Shown here piece after piece: positions 40,185-49,753 of a stretch of 64,000 nucleotides of DNA. The stretch's first letter is position 1. Each line of letters opens with the position of its first letter. Location of the stretch: contig NZ_JALPKR020000002.1 in assembly GCF_023195515.1 (NCBI RefSeq), forward strand, positions 4,317,001 through 4,381,000. The letters run 5' to 3'. A program made the translations under genes and the position numbers. The DNA comes from Variovorax sp. S12S4. Lineage in GTDB: Bacteria > Pseudomonadota > Gammaproteobacteria > Burkholderiales > Burkholderiaceae_C. The notes beneath the pieces were generated by a model. It was not told the DNA's origin and did not search any database. It saw only the letters and a program-made list of their open reading frames with translations.

Positions 40185-41405
40185 ATGGACGTAACTCCTC
40201 ATTTCCCGATCTATCTCGACTACGGCGCCACCACGCCGTGCGACCCGCGCGTGGTCGACGCCATGATTCCCTGGTTGCGCGAGCATTTCGGCAACCCGGC
40301 ATCGCGCAGCCATGCCTGGGGCTGGGAAGCCGAAGAGGCGGTCGAGAAGGCGCGCGGCCAGGTGGCCGAGCTGATCAATGCCGACCCGCGTGAAATCGTC
40401 TGGACGTCGGGCGCCACCGAGTCGATCAACCTGGCGCTCAAGGGTGCGGCCCACTTCTACAAGGGCAAGGGCAAGCACCTGATCACCCTGAAGACCGAGC
40501 ACAAGGCCGTGCTCGACACCATGCGCGAACTCGAGCGCCAGGGCTTTGAAGTGACTTACCTCGACGTCGAGGAAAACGGCTTGGTCGACCTCGACAAGTT
40601 CAAGGCCGCGATCCGCCCCGACACCATCCTGGCAAGCGTGCTGTTCGTGAACAACGAAATCGGCGTGATCCAGGACGTGGTCGCGCTGGGCAACGCCTGC
40701 CGCGAAAAGGGCGTGATCTTCCACGTCGATTCGGCCCAGGCCACCGGCAAGGTCGAGATCGACATCACGAAGCTGCCCATCGACCTGATGAGCCTGGCTT
40801 CGCACAAGACCTATGGCCCGAAGGGCATCGGTGCCCTGTACGTGCGCCGCAAGCCGCGCATCCGGCTCGAAGCGCAAATGCACGGCGGGGGCCACGAGCG
40901 CGGCATGCGCTCGGGCACGCTGCCCACGCACCAGATCGTGGGCATGGGTGAGGCCTACCGCATTGCCAAGCTCGAAATGAAGGACGACATCGCCCATGCG
41001 CGCCGCCTGCAGAAGCGTCTGCTCGACGGCCTGAAAGACGTGGAGCAGGTGTTCATCAACGGCGACCTCGAGCAGCGTGTGCCGCACAACCTGAACATGA
41101 GCTTCAACTACGTCGAAGGCGAGTCGCTGATCATGGGCATCAAGGGCCTGGCGGTGTCGTCGGGTTCGGCCTGCACGTCGGCCAGCCTGGAGCCCAGCTA
41201 TGTGCTGCGCGCCCTGGGCCGCAGCGACGAGCTGGCCCACAGCAGCCTGCGCATGACCATCGGCCGTTTCACGACCGAAGAAGAAATCGACTACGCCATC
41301 TCGACCATCAAGCACAACGTTGCAAAGCTGCGCGAGCTGAGCCCCCTGTGGGAGATGTTCCAGGACGGCGTCGACATCAGCACGATCCAGTGGTCGGCCC
41401 ACTGA
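40185..41405 (+). CDS. iscS: Cysteine desulfurase IscS
   Basis: PLP enzyme that takes sulfur from cysteine for cluster assembly; 406 residues from the ATG at 40185 ([20 protein letters not shown]). Motifs: [13 protein letters not shown], the PLP lysine in [20 protein letters not shown], and the sulfur-accepting loop [20 protein letters not shown] with its Cys near residue 330. Order iscR-iscS-iscU-iscA is conserved. The 85-base gap after iscR has no promoter I recognise. Confidence 0.98.
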   Translation: MDVTPHFPIYLDYGATTPCDPRVVDAMIPWLREHFGNPASRSHAWGWEAEEAVEKARGQVAELINADPREIVWTSGATESINLALKGAAHFYKGKGKHLITLKTEHKAVLDTMRELERQGFEVTYLDVEENGLVDLDKFKAAIRPDTILASVLFVNNEIGVIQDVVALGNACREKGVIFHVDSAQATGKVEIDITKLPIDLMSLASHKTYGPKGIGALYVRRKPRIRLEAQMHGGGHERGMRSGTLPTHQIVGMGEAYRIAKLEMKDDIAHARRLQKRLLDGLKDVEQVFINGDLEQRVPHNLNMSFNYVEGESLIMGIKGLAVSSGSACTSASLEPSYVLRALGRSDELAHSSLRMTIGRFTTEEEIDYAISTIKHNVAKLRELSPLWEMFQDGVDISTIQWSAH

Positions 41406-41455
41406 CGCCGGACCGCACCAGGCTCCACGATTGAACAAAGTTTGAGAGGTACACC

Positions 41456-41875
41456 ATGGCATATTCTTCCAAGGTCATCGACCACTATGAAAATCCCCGC
41501 AACGTCGGCTCCTTCGAAAAGGGCGACGACTCGGTAGGCACCGGCATGGTCGGCGCACCGGCCTGCGGCGACGTCATGAAGCTGCAGATCAAGGTCAACC
41601 CCGAAACCGGCGTGATCGAAGACGCGCGCTTCAAGACCTACGGCTGCGGTTCGGCCATTGCGTCGTCGTCGCTCGTGACCGAATGGGTCAAGGGCAAGAC
41701 GCTCGACGAAGCAGCCGCGCTCAAGAATGCGCAAATCGCCGAAGAACTGGCCCTGCCGCCCGTCAAGATCCACTGCTCGATCCTGGCTGAAGACGCCATC
41801 AAGGCTGCCGTGAGCGACTACAAGGCCAAGCACGGCGTCAAGACGGCGCAAGCCGAGCCATCGGCAGTCCACTGA
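41456..41875 (+). CDS. iscU: Iron-sulfur cluster scaffold IscU
   Basis: Scaffold on which 2Fe-2S/4Fe-4S clusters are built; 139 residues. The three ligand cysteines are in [22 protein letters not shown] and [11 protein letters not shown]. The chaperone-recognition LPPVK motif, bound by HscA, is present just before the third ([10 protein letters not shown]). The ribosome site is GAGAGG. It is preceded by iscS and ends one base before iscA. Confidence 0.98.
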   Translation: MAYSSKVIDHYENPRNVGSFEKGDDSVGTGMVGAPACGDVMKLQIKVNPETGVIEDARFKTYGCGSAIASSSLVTEWVKGKTLDEAAALKNAQIAEELALPPVKIHCSILAEDAIKAAVSDYKAKHGVKTAQAEPSAVH

Positions 41876-41876
41876 C

Positions 41877-42200
41877 ATGGCTGTCACGCTGACTGAAGCC
41901 GCTGCGCGCCACGTGACCCGCTACCTCGGCAAGCGGGGCAAGGGCGTGGGCGTGCGGCTGGGCGTGAAGACCACAGGATGCTCGGGCCTGGCCTACAAGC
42001 TCGAGTACGTGGACGAGTTCACGCCCGAAGACGTGGTGTTCGAAGACCACGGCGTGAAGGTGCTGGTCGACCCCAAGAGCCTGGCTTATATCGACGGCAC
42101 GCAGCTCGACTTCGTGCGCGAGGGCTTGAACGAAGGCTTCAAGTTCATCAACCCGAACGAGCGCGACCGTTGCGGCTGCGGGGAAAGTTTCCGCATCTGA
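41877..42200 (+). CDS. iscA: Iron-sulfur assembly A-type protein IscA
   Basis: A-type carrier, 107 residues. The three metal/cluster cysteines are in [16 protein letters not shown] and, near the C-terminus, [10 protein letters not shown]. It starts two bases after the iscU stop. A terminator-like hairpin follows within 60 bases, dividing the cluster into iscRSUA and hscBA-fdx. Confidence 0.97.
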   Translation: MAVTLTEAAARHVTRYLGKRGKGVGVRLGVKTTGCSGLAYKLEYVDEFTPEDVVFEDHGVKVLVDPKSLAYIDGTQLDFVREGLNEGFKFINPNERDRCGCGESFRI

Positions 42201-42226
42201 TGCGCCGTCGCTGACCGCGACAACAG

Positions 42227-42257
42227 CCGCCACCATGTCATGTGCTGGCGGTTTTTT
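42227..42257 (+). terminator. Rho-independent terminator/attenuator inside the isc cluster
   Basis: CCGCCA pairs with TGGCGG across a 13-base loop and is followed by six T residues. It lies 27 bases after the iscA stop and about 100 bases before hscB. It would lower transcription into the chaperone genes. Confidence 0.65.
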
Positions 42258-42288
42258 CTTGATCCTTATGGGCCCCCACGTTCGGCAC

Positions 42289-42353
42289 TTTGTGTCCTCA
42301 CTGCCCCCCGAGGGGGCGCAGACCGCCTTTGGGGCGGCCCGGCAGGCAGTCTG
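42289..42353. repeat. Comamonadaceae-type GC-rich palindromic repeat
   Basis: The stretch contains CCCCCCGAGGGGG at 42305-42317 and CCGCCTTTGGGGCGG at 42323-42337. These are two adjacent hairpins flanked by CACTGCC and GGCAGGCAGT. By memory this CCCCCCGAGGGGGCGC...GGGGCGGCC unit is scattered between genes in Variovorax/Acidovorax genomes. It ends directly at the hscB start codon. Confidence 0.6.
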
Positions 42354-42872
42354 ATGAACCTCAACGACACCGACTTCCAATTGTTCGCCGTCCCGGCCAC
42401 GTTCGCGCAGGACCGCGCCGCGCTCGACGCGCGCTGGAAAGAGCTGCAGCGCGAAGCGCACCCGGACCGCTTTGCCGCGCAAGGCGCCGCGGCGCAGCGC
42501 GTGGCCATGCAGTGGTCGGTGCGCATCAACGAGGCCTATCAACGGCTGAAAGACCCGATCCGCCGCGCGAGCTACATCTGCGAACTGAACGGTGCGCCGC
42601 TCAACGCCGAGAACAACACGGCCATGCCGCCCGATTTCCTGATGCAGCAGATGGAATGGCGCGAGGCGCTCGACGACGCGGACGATGTCGAAGCGGTTGA
42701 AAAGCTGCAGGCGGAGGTCGAAGCCGGCCGCACGCGCGCGCTGTCGTCGCTCGACTGGCTGATCGACGAGAAGGGCGACTACCCCGCCGCCGCGCAGCAG
42801 GTGAGAGCCCTCATGTTCATTGAGCGTTTCGGCCAGGACGTCGAAGCCAAGTTCGATCAGTTGGGACAATAA
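42354..42872 (+). CDS. hscB: Fe-S assembly co-chaperone HscB
   Basis: J-domain co-chaperone that brings IscU to HscA; 172 residues from the ATG at 42354 (MNLNDTDFQLFAVPATFAQD). The J domain has the HPD motif in REAHPDRFAAQG and ends INEAYQRLKDPIRRASYICE. The C-terminal three-helix IscU-binding domain runs from about residue 90. The start sits immediately after the GC-rich repeat, with no obvious ribosome site. Translation may therefore be weak or affected by the hairpins. Confidence 0.95.
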   Translation: MNLNDTDFQLFAVPATFAQDRAALDARWKELQREAHPDRFAAQGAAAQRVAMQWSVRINEAYQRLKDPIRRASYICELNGAPLNAENNTAMPPDFLMQQMEWREALDDADDVEAVEKLQAEVEAGRTRALSSLDWLIDEKGDYPAAAQQVRALMFIERFGQDVEAKFDQLGQ

Positions 42873-42881
42873 GCCCTATAT

Positions 42882-44741
42882 ATGGCTCTTCTACAGATTT
42901 CAGAACCCGGCCAGGCGCCAGATCCGCATCAGCGCCGCATTGCCGTGGGCATCGACCTGGGCACCACGCATTCGCTGGTGGCCGCGGTGCGCAACGGCGT
43001 GGCCGAATGCCTGCCTGACGACCAGGGCCGCGTGTTGCTGCCTTCGGTCGTGCGCTACTTGGGCGGCGACCGCCGGCAGATCGGCTTCGATGCCGTGGCG
43101 GCGCGCGGGCAAGACCCCGCCAACACCATCACCTCGGTCAAGCGTCTCATGGGCCGGGGGCTGGCCGACATCGCCAACCGCGAATCGATGTCGTACCGCA
43201 TCGGCAGCAGCGACGGCGGCATGGTGAAGGTGCAGACGCTCGCGGGCGAAAAATCGCCGGTCGAAATCAGCGCCGAAATTCTGGCGACGCTGCGCTACCG
43301 CGCCGAAGACACCTTCGACGATGAGCTCTATGGTGCGGTCATCACCGTGCCCGCGTATTTCGACGAAGGCCAGCGACAGGCCACCAAGGATGCCGCGCAA
43401 TTGGCGGGCCTCAATGTGCTGCGCCTGATCAGCGAGCCGACGGCCGCTGCCATTGCCTACGGCCTCGATAACGCCAGCGAAGGCGTCTACGCGGTGTACG
43501 ACCTGGGCGGCGGCACCTTCGACATCTCGATCCTGCGGCTCACGCAGGGTGTGTTCGAGGTGATTGCCACCGGCGGCGACTCGGCACTCGGCGGCGACGA
43601 CTACGACCACGCGCTTGCCGGCTTCGTGCTCGCGCAGACCGGCGCCCACGCCGAGAGCGATGGCGACAAGGCCGCATTGCTGGTCGCGGCGCGTGCCGCC
43701 AAAGAAGCGCTGACCGATTCCGAATCGACCACTTTCCGCGCGGAGGTTGCGGGTCAGGCGATTCAATTCGAAGTGACCCGCGCGCAATTCGACGCCGCCA
43801 CCAAGCCGCTCACCGACCGCACCATTGCTGCTGTTCGCAAGGCTCTGCGCGATGCAAAGCTCAAGCCGGACGAACTGAAAGGCATCGTGCTGGTCGGCGG
43901 TTCCACCCGCATGCCGCAGGTCCGCCGCGCCGTCGCCGAATTCTTCGGCCGCGAGCCGCTCGTCAACCTAAACCCCGACGAAGTCGTGGCGCTCGGCGCC
44001 GCCATCCAGGCCAATCAGCTGGCCGGCAACAACGGCGCGGGCGACCTGCTGCTGCTCGACGTGATTCCGCTGTCGCTCGGCATCGAGACCATGGGTGGCC
44101 TGGTCGAGCGCATCGTGCCGCGCAACCAGACCATCCCCACTGCGATGGCGCAGGACTTCACCACCTATCAAGACGGCCAGACAGCCCTTGCGTTGCACGT
44201 GGTGCAGGGCGAGCGCGACCTGGTCGCCGATTGCCGGAGCCTCGCACGCTTCACCTTGCGCGGCATTCCGCCGATGGCCGCGGGTGCGGCGCGCATCCGC
44301 GTGACTTTCACGGTCGATGCCGATGGACTCCTGAGCGTCAGTGCCAAGGAGCAGGGCAGCGGCGTCGAGGCCAGCGTCACGGTCAAGCCGTCGTACGGGC
44401 TTTCGGACGACCAGATCGCGACCATGCTGCAGGAGAGCTTTTCCACCGCGCAGCAGGACATGCAGGCGCGGGCGCTGGTCGAGGCCCGCGTGGATGCCGA
44501 GCGCATGCTGCTCGCCACGCAGAGCGCGCTCGATGCCGACGGCGACCTGCTGACCGAAGATGAGCGTGCCGCCATCGACACTTCGATGGCAAAGCTGCGC
44601 GAAGCCGCCACGGGCACCGACGCCGCCACGATAGAAGCCGCCACCAAGGCGCTGGCCAACGACACCGAAGCCTTCGCCGCCCGGCGCATGAACGCGGGCA
44701 TTGCGCGCGCCTTGTCGGGCCGCAAGGTCGAATCCCTCTAA
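42882..44741 (+). CDS. hscA: Fe-S assembly Hsp70 chaperone HscA
   Basis: Specialised Hsp70 for IscU; 619 residues. The ATPase domain has [33 protein letters not shown] and [20 protein letters not shown]. The linker is [19 protein letters not shown], and the substrate domain follows. Length matches HscA (about 616) rather than DnaK. It starts nine bases after hscB and is followed by fdx after seven bases. Confidence 0.97.
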   Translation: MALLQISEPGQAPDPHQRRIAVGIDLGTTHSLVAAVRNGVAECLPDDQGRVLLPSVVRYLGGDRRQIGFDAVAARGQDPANTITSVKRLMGRGLADIANRESMSYRIGSSDGGMVKVQTLAGEKSPVEISAEILATLRYRAEDTFDDELYGAVITVPAYFDEGQRQATKDAAQLAGLNVLRLISEPTAAAIAYGLDNASEGVYAVYDLGGGTFDISILRLTQGVFEVIATGGDSALGGDDYDHALAGFVLAQTGAHAESDGDKAALLVAARAAKEALTDSESTTFRAEVAGQAIQFEVTRAQFDAATKPLTDRTIAAVRKALRDAKLKPDELKGIVLVGGSTRMPQVRRAVAEFFGREPLVNLNPDEVVALGAAIQANQLAGNNGAGDLLLLDVIPLSLGIETMGGLVERIVPRNQTIPTAMAQDFTTYQDGQTALALHVVQGERDLVADCRSLARFTLRGIPPMAAGAARIRVTFTVDADGLLSVSAKEQGSGVEASVTVKPSYGLSDDQIATMLQESFSTAQQDMQARALVEARVDAERMLLATQSALDADGDLLTEDERAAIDTSMAKLREAATGTDAATIEAATKALANDTEAFAARRMNAGIARALSGRKVESL

Positions 44742-44748
44742 GAACAAC

Positions 44749-45087
44749 ATGCCCACCATCAAGATATTTCCGCATCCCGAGTACTGCCCGCAGGGTGCAG
44801 AAATCACCGCGCCGGCCGGCACCTCCATTTGCGAGGCGCTGCTCGACAATCACATCAACATCGAGCACGCATGCGAGATGAGCTGCGCCTGCACCACCTG
44901 CCACGTCATCGTGCGCCAGGGGTTCAGTTCGCTGAACGAAGCCGAAGAGGGCGAGGAAGACCTGCTCGACCGCGCCTGGGGCCTGGAGCCACAATCGCGC
45001 CTCAGCTGCCAGGCCATCCTGGCGCAGGAAGACGTGACGGTCGAGATTCCCAAATACTCGATCAACCACGCCAAAGAGAACCATTGA
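44749..45087 (+). CDS. fdx: ISC-type 2Fe-2S ferredoxin
   Basis: Adrenodoxin-like ferredoxin that supplies electrons to cluster assembly; 112 residues from the ATG at 44749. Cluster cysteines are in ACEMSCACTTCHVIV (Cys-x5-Cys-x2-Cys) and LSCQAIL. An acidic patch (NEAEEGEEDLLDRAWGLE) is the usual partner-binding surface. IscX is not found after it; dnaQ follows instead, 12 bases on. Confidence 0.96.
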   Translation: MPTIKIFPHPEYCPQGAEITAPAGTSICEALLDNHINIEHACEMSCACTTCHVIVRQGFSSLNEAEEGEEDLLDRAWGLEPQSRLSCQAILAQEDVTVEIPKYSINHAKENH

Positions 45088-45099
45088 AGAAGGCACCGA

Positions 45100-45807
45100 A
45101 TGTCGCGCCAGATCGTCCTCGACACTGAAACCACCGGCCTTTCCGCCGAGAACGGCGACCGCATCATCGAGCTCGGCTGCGTGGAGCTGTTCGCGCGCAA
45201 GCTCACGGGCAACGACCTGCACATCTACTTCAACCCCGAGCGCGAGAGCCATGAAGACGCGCTCAAGGTGCACGGTCTCACGACCGACTTCTTGCGCGAC
45301 AAGCCGAAGTTCGCCACGCTGGCCAACGACATCGTCGAGTACCTGCGCGGCGCCGAGCTGATCATTCACAACGCAGCCTTCGACGTCGGCTTTCTCAACA
45401 AGGAACTCGAGCTGGCCGGCCTGCCGCCGCTGCGCACCTTCGTCGGCGAAGTGACCGACACGCTGGCCATGGCCAAGCAGGTGTACCCGGGCAAGCGCAA
45501 TTCGCTCGATGCGCTGTGCGACCGTTTTGGCGTCGACCGCTCGAACCGCACCTTCCACGGCGCCAAGCTCGACGCGCAGCTGCTGGCCGACGTGTACATC
45601 AATCTCACGCGCGGCCAGGACGCGCTGCTGATCGACGTGTCGTCGAACGAACCGGCGCAGGGCACCACGGTGGTTGCCATCGACCTGAGCCAATTCGACC
45701 TGCCGGTGATCATGGCAGCCGAACAGGAGCTTGCGGCACACGAGGCCGTGTTGTCGCAACTCGACAAATCCAGCAACGGGCGCACGCTGTTTCGGCAAAA
45801 CGCCTGA
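45100..45807 (+). CDS. dnaQ: DNA polymerase III epsilon subunit (3'-5' proofreading exonuclease)
   Basis: DEDDh exonuclease of the replicase; 235 residues. ExoI is IVLDTETTGLSAENGDRIIE, ExoII is around LIIHNAAFDVGFLNKELE, and ExoIII has FHGAKLDAQLLADVYINL with its catalytic His and Asp. The C-terminal clamp/alpha-binding tail follows. It lies 12 bases after fdx, so it probably shares the isc transcript. The end is followed by a tRNA gene. Confidence 0.95.
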   Translation: MSRQIVLDTETTGLSAENGDRIIELGCVELFARKLTGNDLHIYFNPERESHEDALKVHGLTTDFLRDKPKFATLANDIVEYLRGAELIIHNAAFDVGFLNKELELAGLPPLRTFVGEVTDTLAMAKQVYPGKRNSLDALCDRFGVDRSNRTFHGAKLDAQLLADVYINLTRGQDALLIDVSSNEPAQGTTVVAIDLSQFDLPVIMAAEQELAAHEAVLSQLDKSSNGRTLFRQNA

Positions 45808-45885
45808 AATGCTGTGGCATAATCGAAGGCTTCGCGCAACGCGATTAATTCAAAGGCACTGAAACACGGCGCCAGAGAATTGACA

Positions 45886-45960
45886 GGGCGGTTAGCTCAG
45901 GGGTAGAGCACAGCATTCACACTGCTGGGGTCGGAGGTTCGAAGCCTCCACCGCCCACCA
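45886..45960 (+). tRNA. tRNA-Val (anticodon CAC)
   Basis: A 75-nt cloverleaf with acceptor arms GGGCGGT and ACCGCCC and an encoded ACCA end. The anticodon stem CAGCA/TGCTG holds the loop TTCACAC, giving anticodon CAC (reads GUG). The T arm is GGAGG-TTCGAAG-CCTCC. It lies 78 bases after dnaQ. Confidence 0.95.
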
Positions 45961-45980
45961 AATTCCCCACAACGAAATCA

Positions 45981-46013
45981 GCGACTTGGATTGTCCAAGT
46001 CGCTTTTTTTTTT
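45981..46013 (+). terminator. Strong rho-independent terminator after tRNA-Val
   Basis: Perfect 10-bp stem GCGACTTGGA / TCCAAGTCGC with a three-base loop, followed by ten T residues. It is placed 20 bases after the tRNA and ends that transcript. The next 117 bases to the small gene at 46131 show nothing else. Confidence 0.95.
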
Positions 46014-46130
46014 GCGCGCCGCTTTCAGCCCGCCGCACGCAACTGTCGACTCGTGCTGACGCCAGCTCCCGCTTCGCGCCGGCTCAATTCCGTGGCGGAG
46101 CGCGTACACCCAGGGGGAAGGAGACCGATC

Positions 46131-46241
46131 ATGGCCACTCACCCCGACATCCCGCCCGACCTGCCCGTGGAGCCCGACGAAGGGCCGAGCACGCCGCCGG
46201 ACGATCCGACCGATCCCGAACCTCCTCCCACCACCTCGTGA
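46131..46241 (+). CDS. Very small proline/acid-rich protein
   Basis: A 36-residue peptide (MATHPDIPPDLPVEPDEGPS and onward, ending PPPTTS) of Pro, Asp, Glu and Thr only after the first residues. A strong ribosome site (GGGGGAAGGAGA) lies 6 bases before the ATG, which is the main argument for expression. Similar short P/D/E-rich peptides occur in related bacteria as I recall, but none has a known role. It ends 32 bases before the oxidoreductase gene. Confidence 0.5.
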   Translation: MATHPDIPPDLPVEPDEGPSTPPDDPTDPEPPPTTS

Positions 46242-46273
46242 ATCTGGCGCGCGAGCCGCGATAAGCTCGCGCC

Positions 46274-47377
46274 ATGGATGAACTTGATTGCGCCGTCATC
46301 GGCGGGGGTGTGGTGGGCCTGGCCGTGGCGCGCGCGTTGGCGCTCGCGGGCCGGGAAGTGGTGGTGCTCGAGGCGGAAGGCGCCATTGGCACTGGAACCA
46401 GTTCTCGTAACAGCGAGGTAATTCACGCGGGCATCTACTACCCGCAGGGCTCGCTCAAGGCGCGCCTGTGCGTCGAGGGCAAACAGGCACTTTATGAATA
46501 CGCCGGGGAGCGCGGCTTGCCGCACAAGCGCTGCGGCAAGCTCATCGTGGCGACTTCGCCCGAGCAGGTGGCGCAACTCGAAGTCATTCGCGCCAAGGCT
46601 GCGGCCAATGGCGTCGACGACCTCGTGCTGCTGACTGCGGACGAGGCCCTTGCCATGGAGCCGCAGCTGCATTGCGTGGCCGCATTGCACTCGCCGAGCA
46701 CCGGCATTGTCGACAGCCACGCGCTGATGCTGAGCCTGCTGGGCGACCTGGAGAACGCAGGTGGAATGCTGGCACTGAAATCGCCCATTGCACGCGCGGA
46801 ATGTGGCGCGGACGCTATCGTGCTGGTAGCGGCAGACGGCACTGCGCTGCGCTGCAGCACCGTCATCAATGCGGCGGGGCTCAACGCGCCCGAGCTGGCC
46901 AGGCGGTTCGAAGGCCTGCCCGGGGCGGCCATACCGACGGCGTACTTTGCCAAGGGCAACTACTTCACCCTGTCTGGACGTGCGCCTTTCACTCGGTTGA
47001 TCTACCCGGTGCCCGAGCCCGGCGGCTTGGGGGTGCACCTGACGCTCGACCTGGGCGGGCAGGCCAAGTTCGGGCCCGATGTGCAATGGGTGGAGTCCGC
47101 CGACGACCTGGTGGTGGACCCGGCGCGCGGCGACGGCTTTTACGCTGAGGTGCGCAAATACTGGCCCGCGCTGCCCGACGGGGGATTGATCCCGGGCTAT
47201 GCGGGCATGCGCCCCAAGATCTCGGGGCCGGACGAGCCGGCGCGCGATTTCATGATCGAGGGACCGGAATCGCATGGGGTAAGGGGCTTGGTCAACCTCT
47301 TCGGCATCGAATCGCCGGGGCTCACAAGCAGCCTTGCCATCGGAGGCTACGTGGCTCGCTTGCTTGAAAGCGCCTGA
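46274..47377 (+). CDS. FAD-dependent oxidoreductase, L-2-hydroxyglutarate-dehydrogenase-like (DAO family)
   Basis: A 367-residue flavoprotein. The N-terminal dinucleotide motif is [20 protein letters not shown], then [20 protein letters not shown], which is typical of the LhgO/YgaF group. The C-terminal FAD-binding part is [20 protein letters not shown]. The fold is DAO. Oxidation of L-2-hydroxyglutarate to 2-oxoglutarate with electrons to quinone is the best guess; other 2-hydroxyacids are possible. Confidence 0.85.
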   Translation: MDELDCAVIGGGVVGLAVARALALAGREVVVLEAEGAIGTGTSSRNSEVIHAGIYYPQGSLKARLCVEGKQALYEYAGERGLPHKRCGKLIVATSPEQVAQLEVIRAKAAANGVDDLVLLTADEALAMEPQLHCVAALHSPSTGIVDSHALMLSLLGDLENAGGMLALKSPIARAECGADAIVLVAADGTALRCSTVINAAGLNAPELARRFEGLPGAAIPTAYFAKGNYFTLSGRAPFTRLIYPVPEPGGLGVHLTLDLGGQAKFGPDVQWVESADDLVVDPARGDGFYAEVRKYWPALPDGGLIPGYAGMRPKISGPDEPARDFMIEGPESHGVRGLVNLFGIESPGLTSSLAIGGYVARLLESA

Positions 47378-47389
47378 GGGATGCCGCGC

Positions 47390-47440
47390 AGCCCCTTTGT
47401 GTGCAGAAGTCTGAAGAACTGCCGCGCATGAGGGGCTTTT
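47390..47440 (+). terminator. Possible terminator after the FAD oxidoreductase
   Basis: AGCCCCT at 47390-47396 pairs with AGGGGCT at 47431-47437, followed by TTTTG. An inner GCAG/CTGC pair closes the long loop. It begins 13 bases past the stop codon. The long loop makes this uncertain. Confidence 0.4.
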
Positions 47441-47522
47441 GTGCCTGTAACATGACACCACGCCATTTGCTGGCGTGAAGCCGCCGGCGCGGTGCCGGTG
47501 TCATCACGGAGGAAAGATTCCA

Positions 47523-47819
47523 ATGAGTGCATCCAACAACATCGAGGCAGCAGCCGAAGACATCGCGAGCGACGTGCGCGGCGTGCTGGCCAGCAAGGAC
47601 CTGGATTCGGTTCCCCACATCAAGGCGCTGCGCCAGCGCATCGACACCAAGCTTGCCATTGCACGCGAGCTTGCGGCGGAGAAGAGCAAGATCGCAGCCC
47701 AGAAGGCTCGCGAGGCGGCCAACACCGCCAACGCCTACGCCCACGACGAACCGTGGCAGATTGCCGGCGCAGCGCTGGCAGTCGGTGTGCTGGTGGGTTT
47801 GCTGCTTGGCCGCCGCTGA
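47523..47819 (+). CDS. DUF883 (ElaB/YqjD-like) ribosome/membrane-associated small protein
   Basis: A 98-residue protein with ribosome site GGAGGAA. The N-terminal helical, charged region (NNIEAAAEDIASDVRGVLAS to KAREAANTANAYAHDEPWQI) is followed by a C-terminal membrane anchor (IAGAALAVGVLVGLLLGRR). This is the ElaB/YqjD/YgaM layout; in E. coli such proteins tether ribosomes to the membrane in stationary phase. It precedes a YqjE-like gene, as in the yqjDEK cluster. Confidence 0.88.
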   Translation: MSASNNIEAAAEDIASDVRGVLASKDLDSVPHIKALRQRIDTKLAIARELAAEKSKIAAQKAREAANTANAYAHDEPWQIAGAALAVGVLVGLLLGRR

Positions 47820-47867
47820 CCTGAGCACACACCGCCGCGTTGTCCGTCGCCGAGCAGGAGCCGGCGC

Positions 47868-48593
47868 ATGAGCTTGCTGTCCCTGTTCGGGCTCAATGCC
47901 CGTTTGCGGCGGCTTCGCATTGCCGCGGCCGAAGGCGCGCTGGCGGCCGAAGACCGTGTGCAGCTCTTGCGCATGGCCTGGGAGGACGAGAAGCAGCGCC
48001 TCAAGCTGATGCTCGTGCTGGTGGTGGCCGTGCTCGGGCTGACCACGGTGGCGGTGGCGTTGCTGTCGATGGCGGTGGTGGTGCACTTCTGGGACACGCC
48101 GCATCGCGTTGCGGCTGCGTGGGCGGTGGCGGCTGTGTGGATCGTGCTCTGGCTGGCCGCCGCGCTGGGTCTGTTTCTGACGCTTCGCAATGCCTCGAAC
48201 AGCTTCATGCCGGCGCGCCATGAATTCGAACGCGACTGGACCTGGGTTCAGGACCGTTTCGGTCTCGGCAAGGACCCCGACCAGGACGAAGAGGCGCCGC
48301 GTCCCCCGCGGCCCGCCACGCGCGAAGAGCTGCTGGCCCGCATGGACCGTCAGCGCGAACGCATTGCCACCATGCAGGGCGGCCCGCGCAAGTCGCAGCC
48401 CGCCGGTGCGGCAGCAGCGGCTCCAGAAGCACCGCCCGCGGACGAAACGGCCTCCGCCGCTGCGCTGCGCATTGCGCGGGAGCATCCGGTGGCGACGGGT
48501 GTCGTCGCTGCGGTGGCGCTGGTGGTGATTCGTCCCAAGCGGCTGTTGCGCTGGGCAGCGGTCGTTGCGCCGGTGCTCTGGCGCATGCGTTGA
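47868..48593 (+). CDS. YqjE-like (phage-holin-family PF07332) membrane protein with extra C-terminal segment
   Basis: A 241-residue protein. The first 105 residues are YqjE-like, with two membrane helices (MLVLVVAVLGLTTVAVALLS and AAVWIVLWLAAALGLFLTLR). A charged, Pro-rich middle follows. The last 40 residues hold a third hydrophobic stretch (HPVATGVVAAVALVVIRPKR, then WAAVVAPVLWRMR) that resembles YqjK. E. coli has yqjE and yqjK as separate genes, so this looks like a fusion or extended form. No phage context is present; the holin name is only the Pfam label. Confidence 0.8.
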   Translation: MSLLSLFGLNARLRRLRIAAAEGALAAEDRVQLLRMAWEDEKQRLKLMLVLVVAVLGLTTVAVALLSMAVVVHFWDTPHRVAAAWAVAAVWIVLWLAAALGLFLTLRNASNSFMPARHEFERDWTWVQDRFGLGKDPDQDEEAPRPPRPATREELLARMDRQRERIATMQGGPRKSQPAGAAAAAPEAPPADETASAAALRIAREHPVATGVVAAVALVVIRPKRLLRWAAVVAPVLWRMR

Positions 48594-48633
48594 AAACCGG
48601 CGCTGAAAACCAGCGCTGAAAACGCGCGAGCGC

Positions 48634-49713
48634 TCAGGCAGCGCTGCGAGCTTGCAGCAACGCCTGAGCCGCTTCGCGCACGAGGGCCGGGCCGCGGTAG
48701 ATGAGGCCGGTGTAGATCTGCACCACGTCGGCGCCCGCGGAAATCTTGGCCTTGGCATCGGCTCCACTCAGGATGCCGCCCACCCCGATGATCGGAAAAC
48801 CTGTTCCCAGGGCCGCGCGCAACTGGGCGATCACGCGGTTGCTCGCCTCGCGCACGGGGGCACCCGAAAGTCCGCCGGCTTCGTCGGCATGCGGCAGGCC
48901 CGCAACAGCGTCGCGTGCCAGGGTGGTGTTGGTGGCAATCACGCCGTCCATGCCGTGGCGCTGCAGCGTGGCGGCGATGACCGCAACCTGGCTTTCGTCG
49001 AGATCGGGCGCGATCTTCACGAACAGCGGAACGCGCTTGCCGCCGCGGTCGGCAAGCACCTGCCGCCGCTCGGCGATGGCACCCAGCAACGCGTCGAGCG
49101 CTTCGTCGCTCTGCAGCGTACGCAAGTTGGCCGTGTTGGGGCTCGAGATATTGATGGTCACGTAGTCGGCATGCGCATACACGCCGTCCAGGCAGGCCAC
49201 ATAGTCGTCCACCGCCCGCTCGATGGGGGTGCTGGCGTTCTTGCCGATGTTGAGGCCGAGCAGCATCGGCTTCTTGCCCGAGTTGCCGCCGTTCTTGCGG
49301 AAGCGCGCCTTCTGCACGTTGGCCAGAAAGGCGTCGAGTCCCTCGTTGTTGAACCCGAGCCGGTTGATCAGCGCGTCGCGCTGCGGCAGGCGGAATATGC
49401 GCGGCTTCGGGTTGCCCGGCTGTGCCTTCGGCGTGACGGTGCCGACCTCGACAAAGCCGAAGCCCATGGCCGCGAAAGCGTCGATGCAGCGGGCGTTCTT
49501 GTCGAGCCCGGCCGCCAGGCCGACGCGATTCGGGAATTGCAGCCCCGCGAGGGTGACCGAGTCTTCGACGCGCGAAGCCGCGTACGCGCAGGCCAGCGGC
49601 GTGTTCTGGGTGCGGGCCAGGCCGTCGAGGGTGAGTTCGTGGGCATGTTCCGGGTCGAAGCCGAACAGAAAGGGCCGGGCCAGGCCGTAGAGCGAAGAGG
49701 GGAGCAGGGGCAT
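48634..49713 (-). CDS. pyrD: Dihydroorotate dehydrogenase (quinone), class 2
   Basis: Fourth step of pyrimidine synthesis, membrane-associated, passing electrons to quinone. It is 359 residues from the ATG at 49713 ([20 protein letters not shown]). The N-terminal amphipathic helix typical of class 2 is present. Key motifs are [49 protein letters not shown] and [20 protein letters not shown]. The divergent rpiA begins 40 bases away. Confidence 0.96.
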   Translation of the reverse strand: MPLLPSSLYGLARPFLFGFDPEHAHELTLDGLARTQNTPLACAYAASRVEDSVTLAGLQFPNRVGLAAGLDKNARCIDAFAAMGFGFVEVGTVTPKAQPGNPKPRIFRLPQRDALINRLGFNNEGLDAFLANVQKARFRKNGGNSGKKPMLLGLNIGKNASTPIERAVDDYVACLDGVYAHADYVTINISSPNTANLRTLQSDEALDALLGAIAERRQVLADRGGKRVPLFVKIAPDLDESQVAVIAATLQRHGMDGVIATNTTLARDAVAGLPHADEAGGLSGAPVREASNRVIAQLRAALGTGFPIIGVGGILSGADAKAKISAGADVVQIYTGLIYRGPALVREAAQALLQARSAA

Positions 49714-49753
49714 CGGATAATTCTCGACTTCAATGAGCCAAGGATTCTCCGCG

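Noticed and set aside
42289..42353. CRISPR or insertion-sequence remnant
   Set aside because: There is a single double-hairpin unit, no spacer periodicity, no transposase and no flanking duplication.
47868..48593. Prophage remnant suggested by a phage-holin family protein
   Set aside because: The family name covers chromosomal YqjE proteins; neighbours are housekeeping genes with no phage functions.
49733..49753. rpiA start at ATG 49733
   Set aside because: It has no ribosome site, while ATG 49754 has AAGGA upstream; the longer form cannot be excluded.
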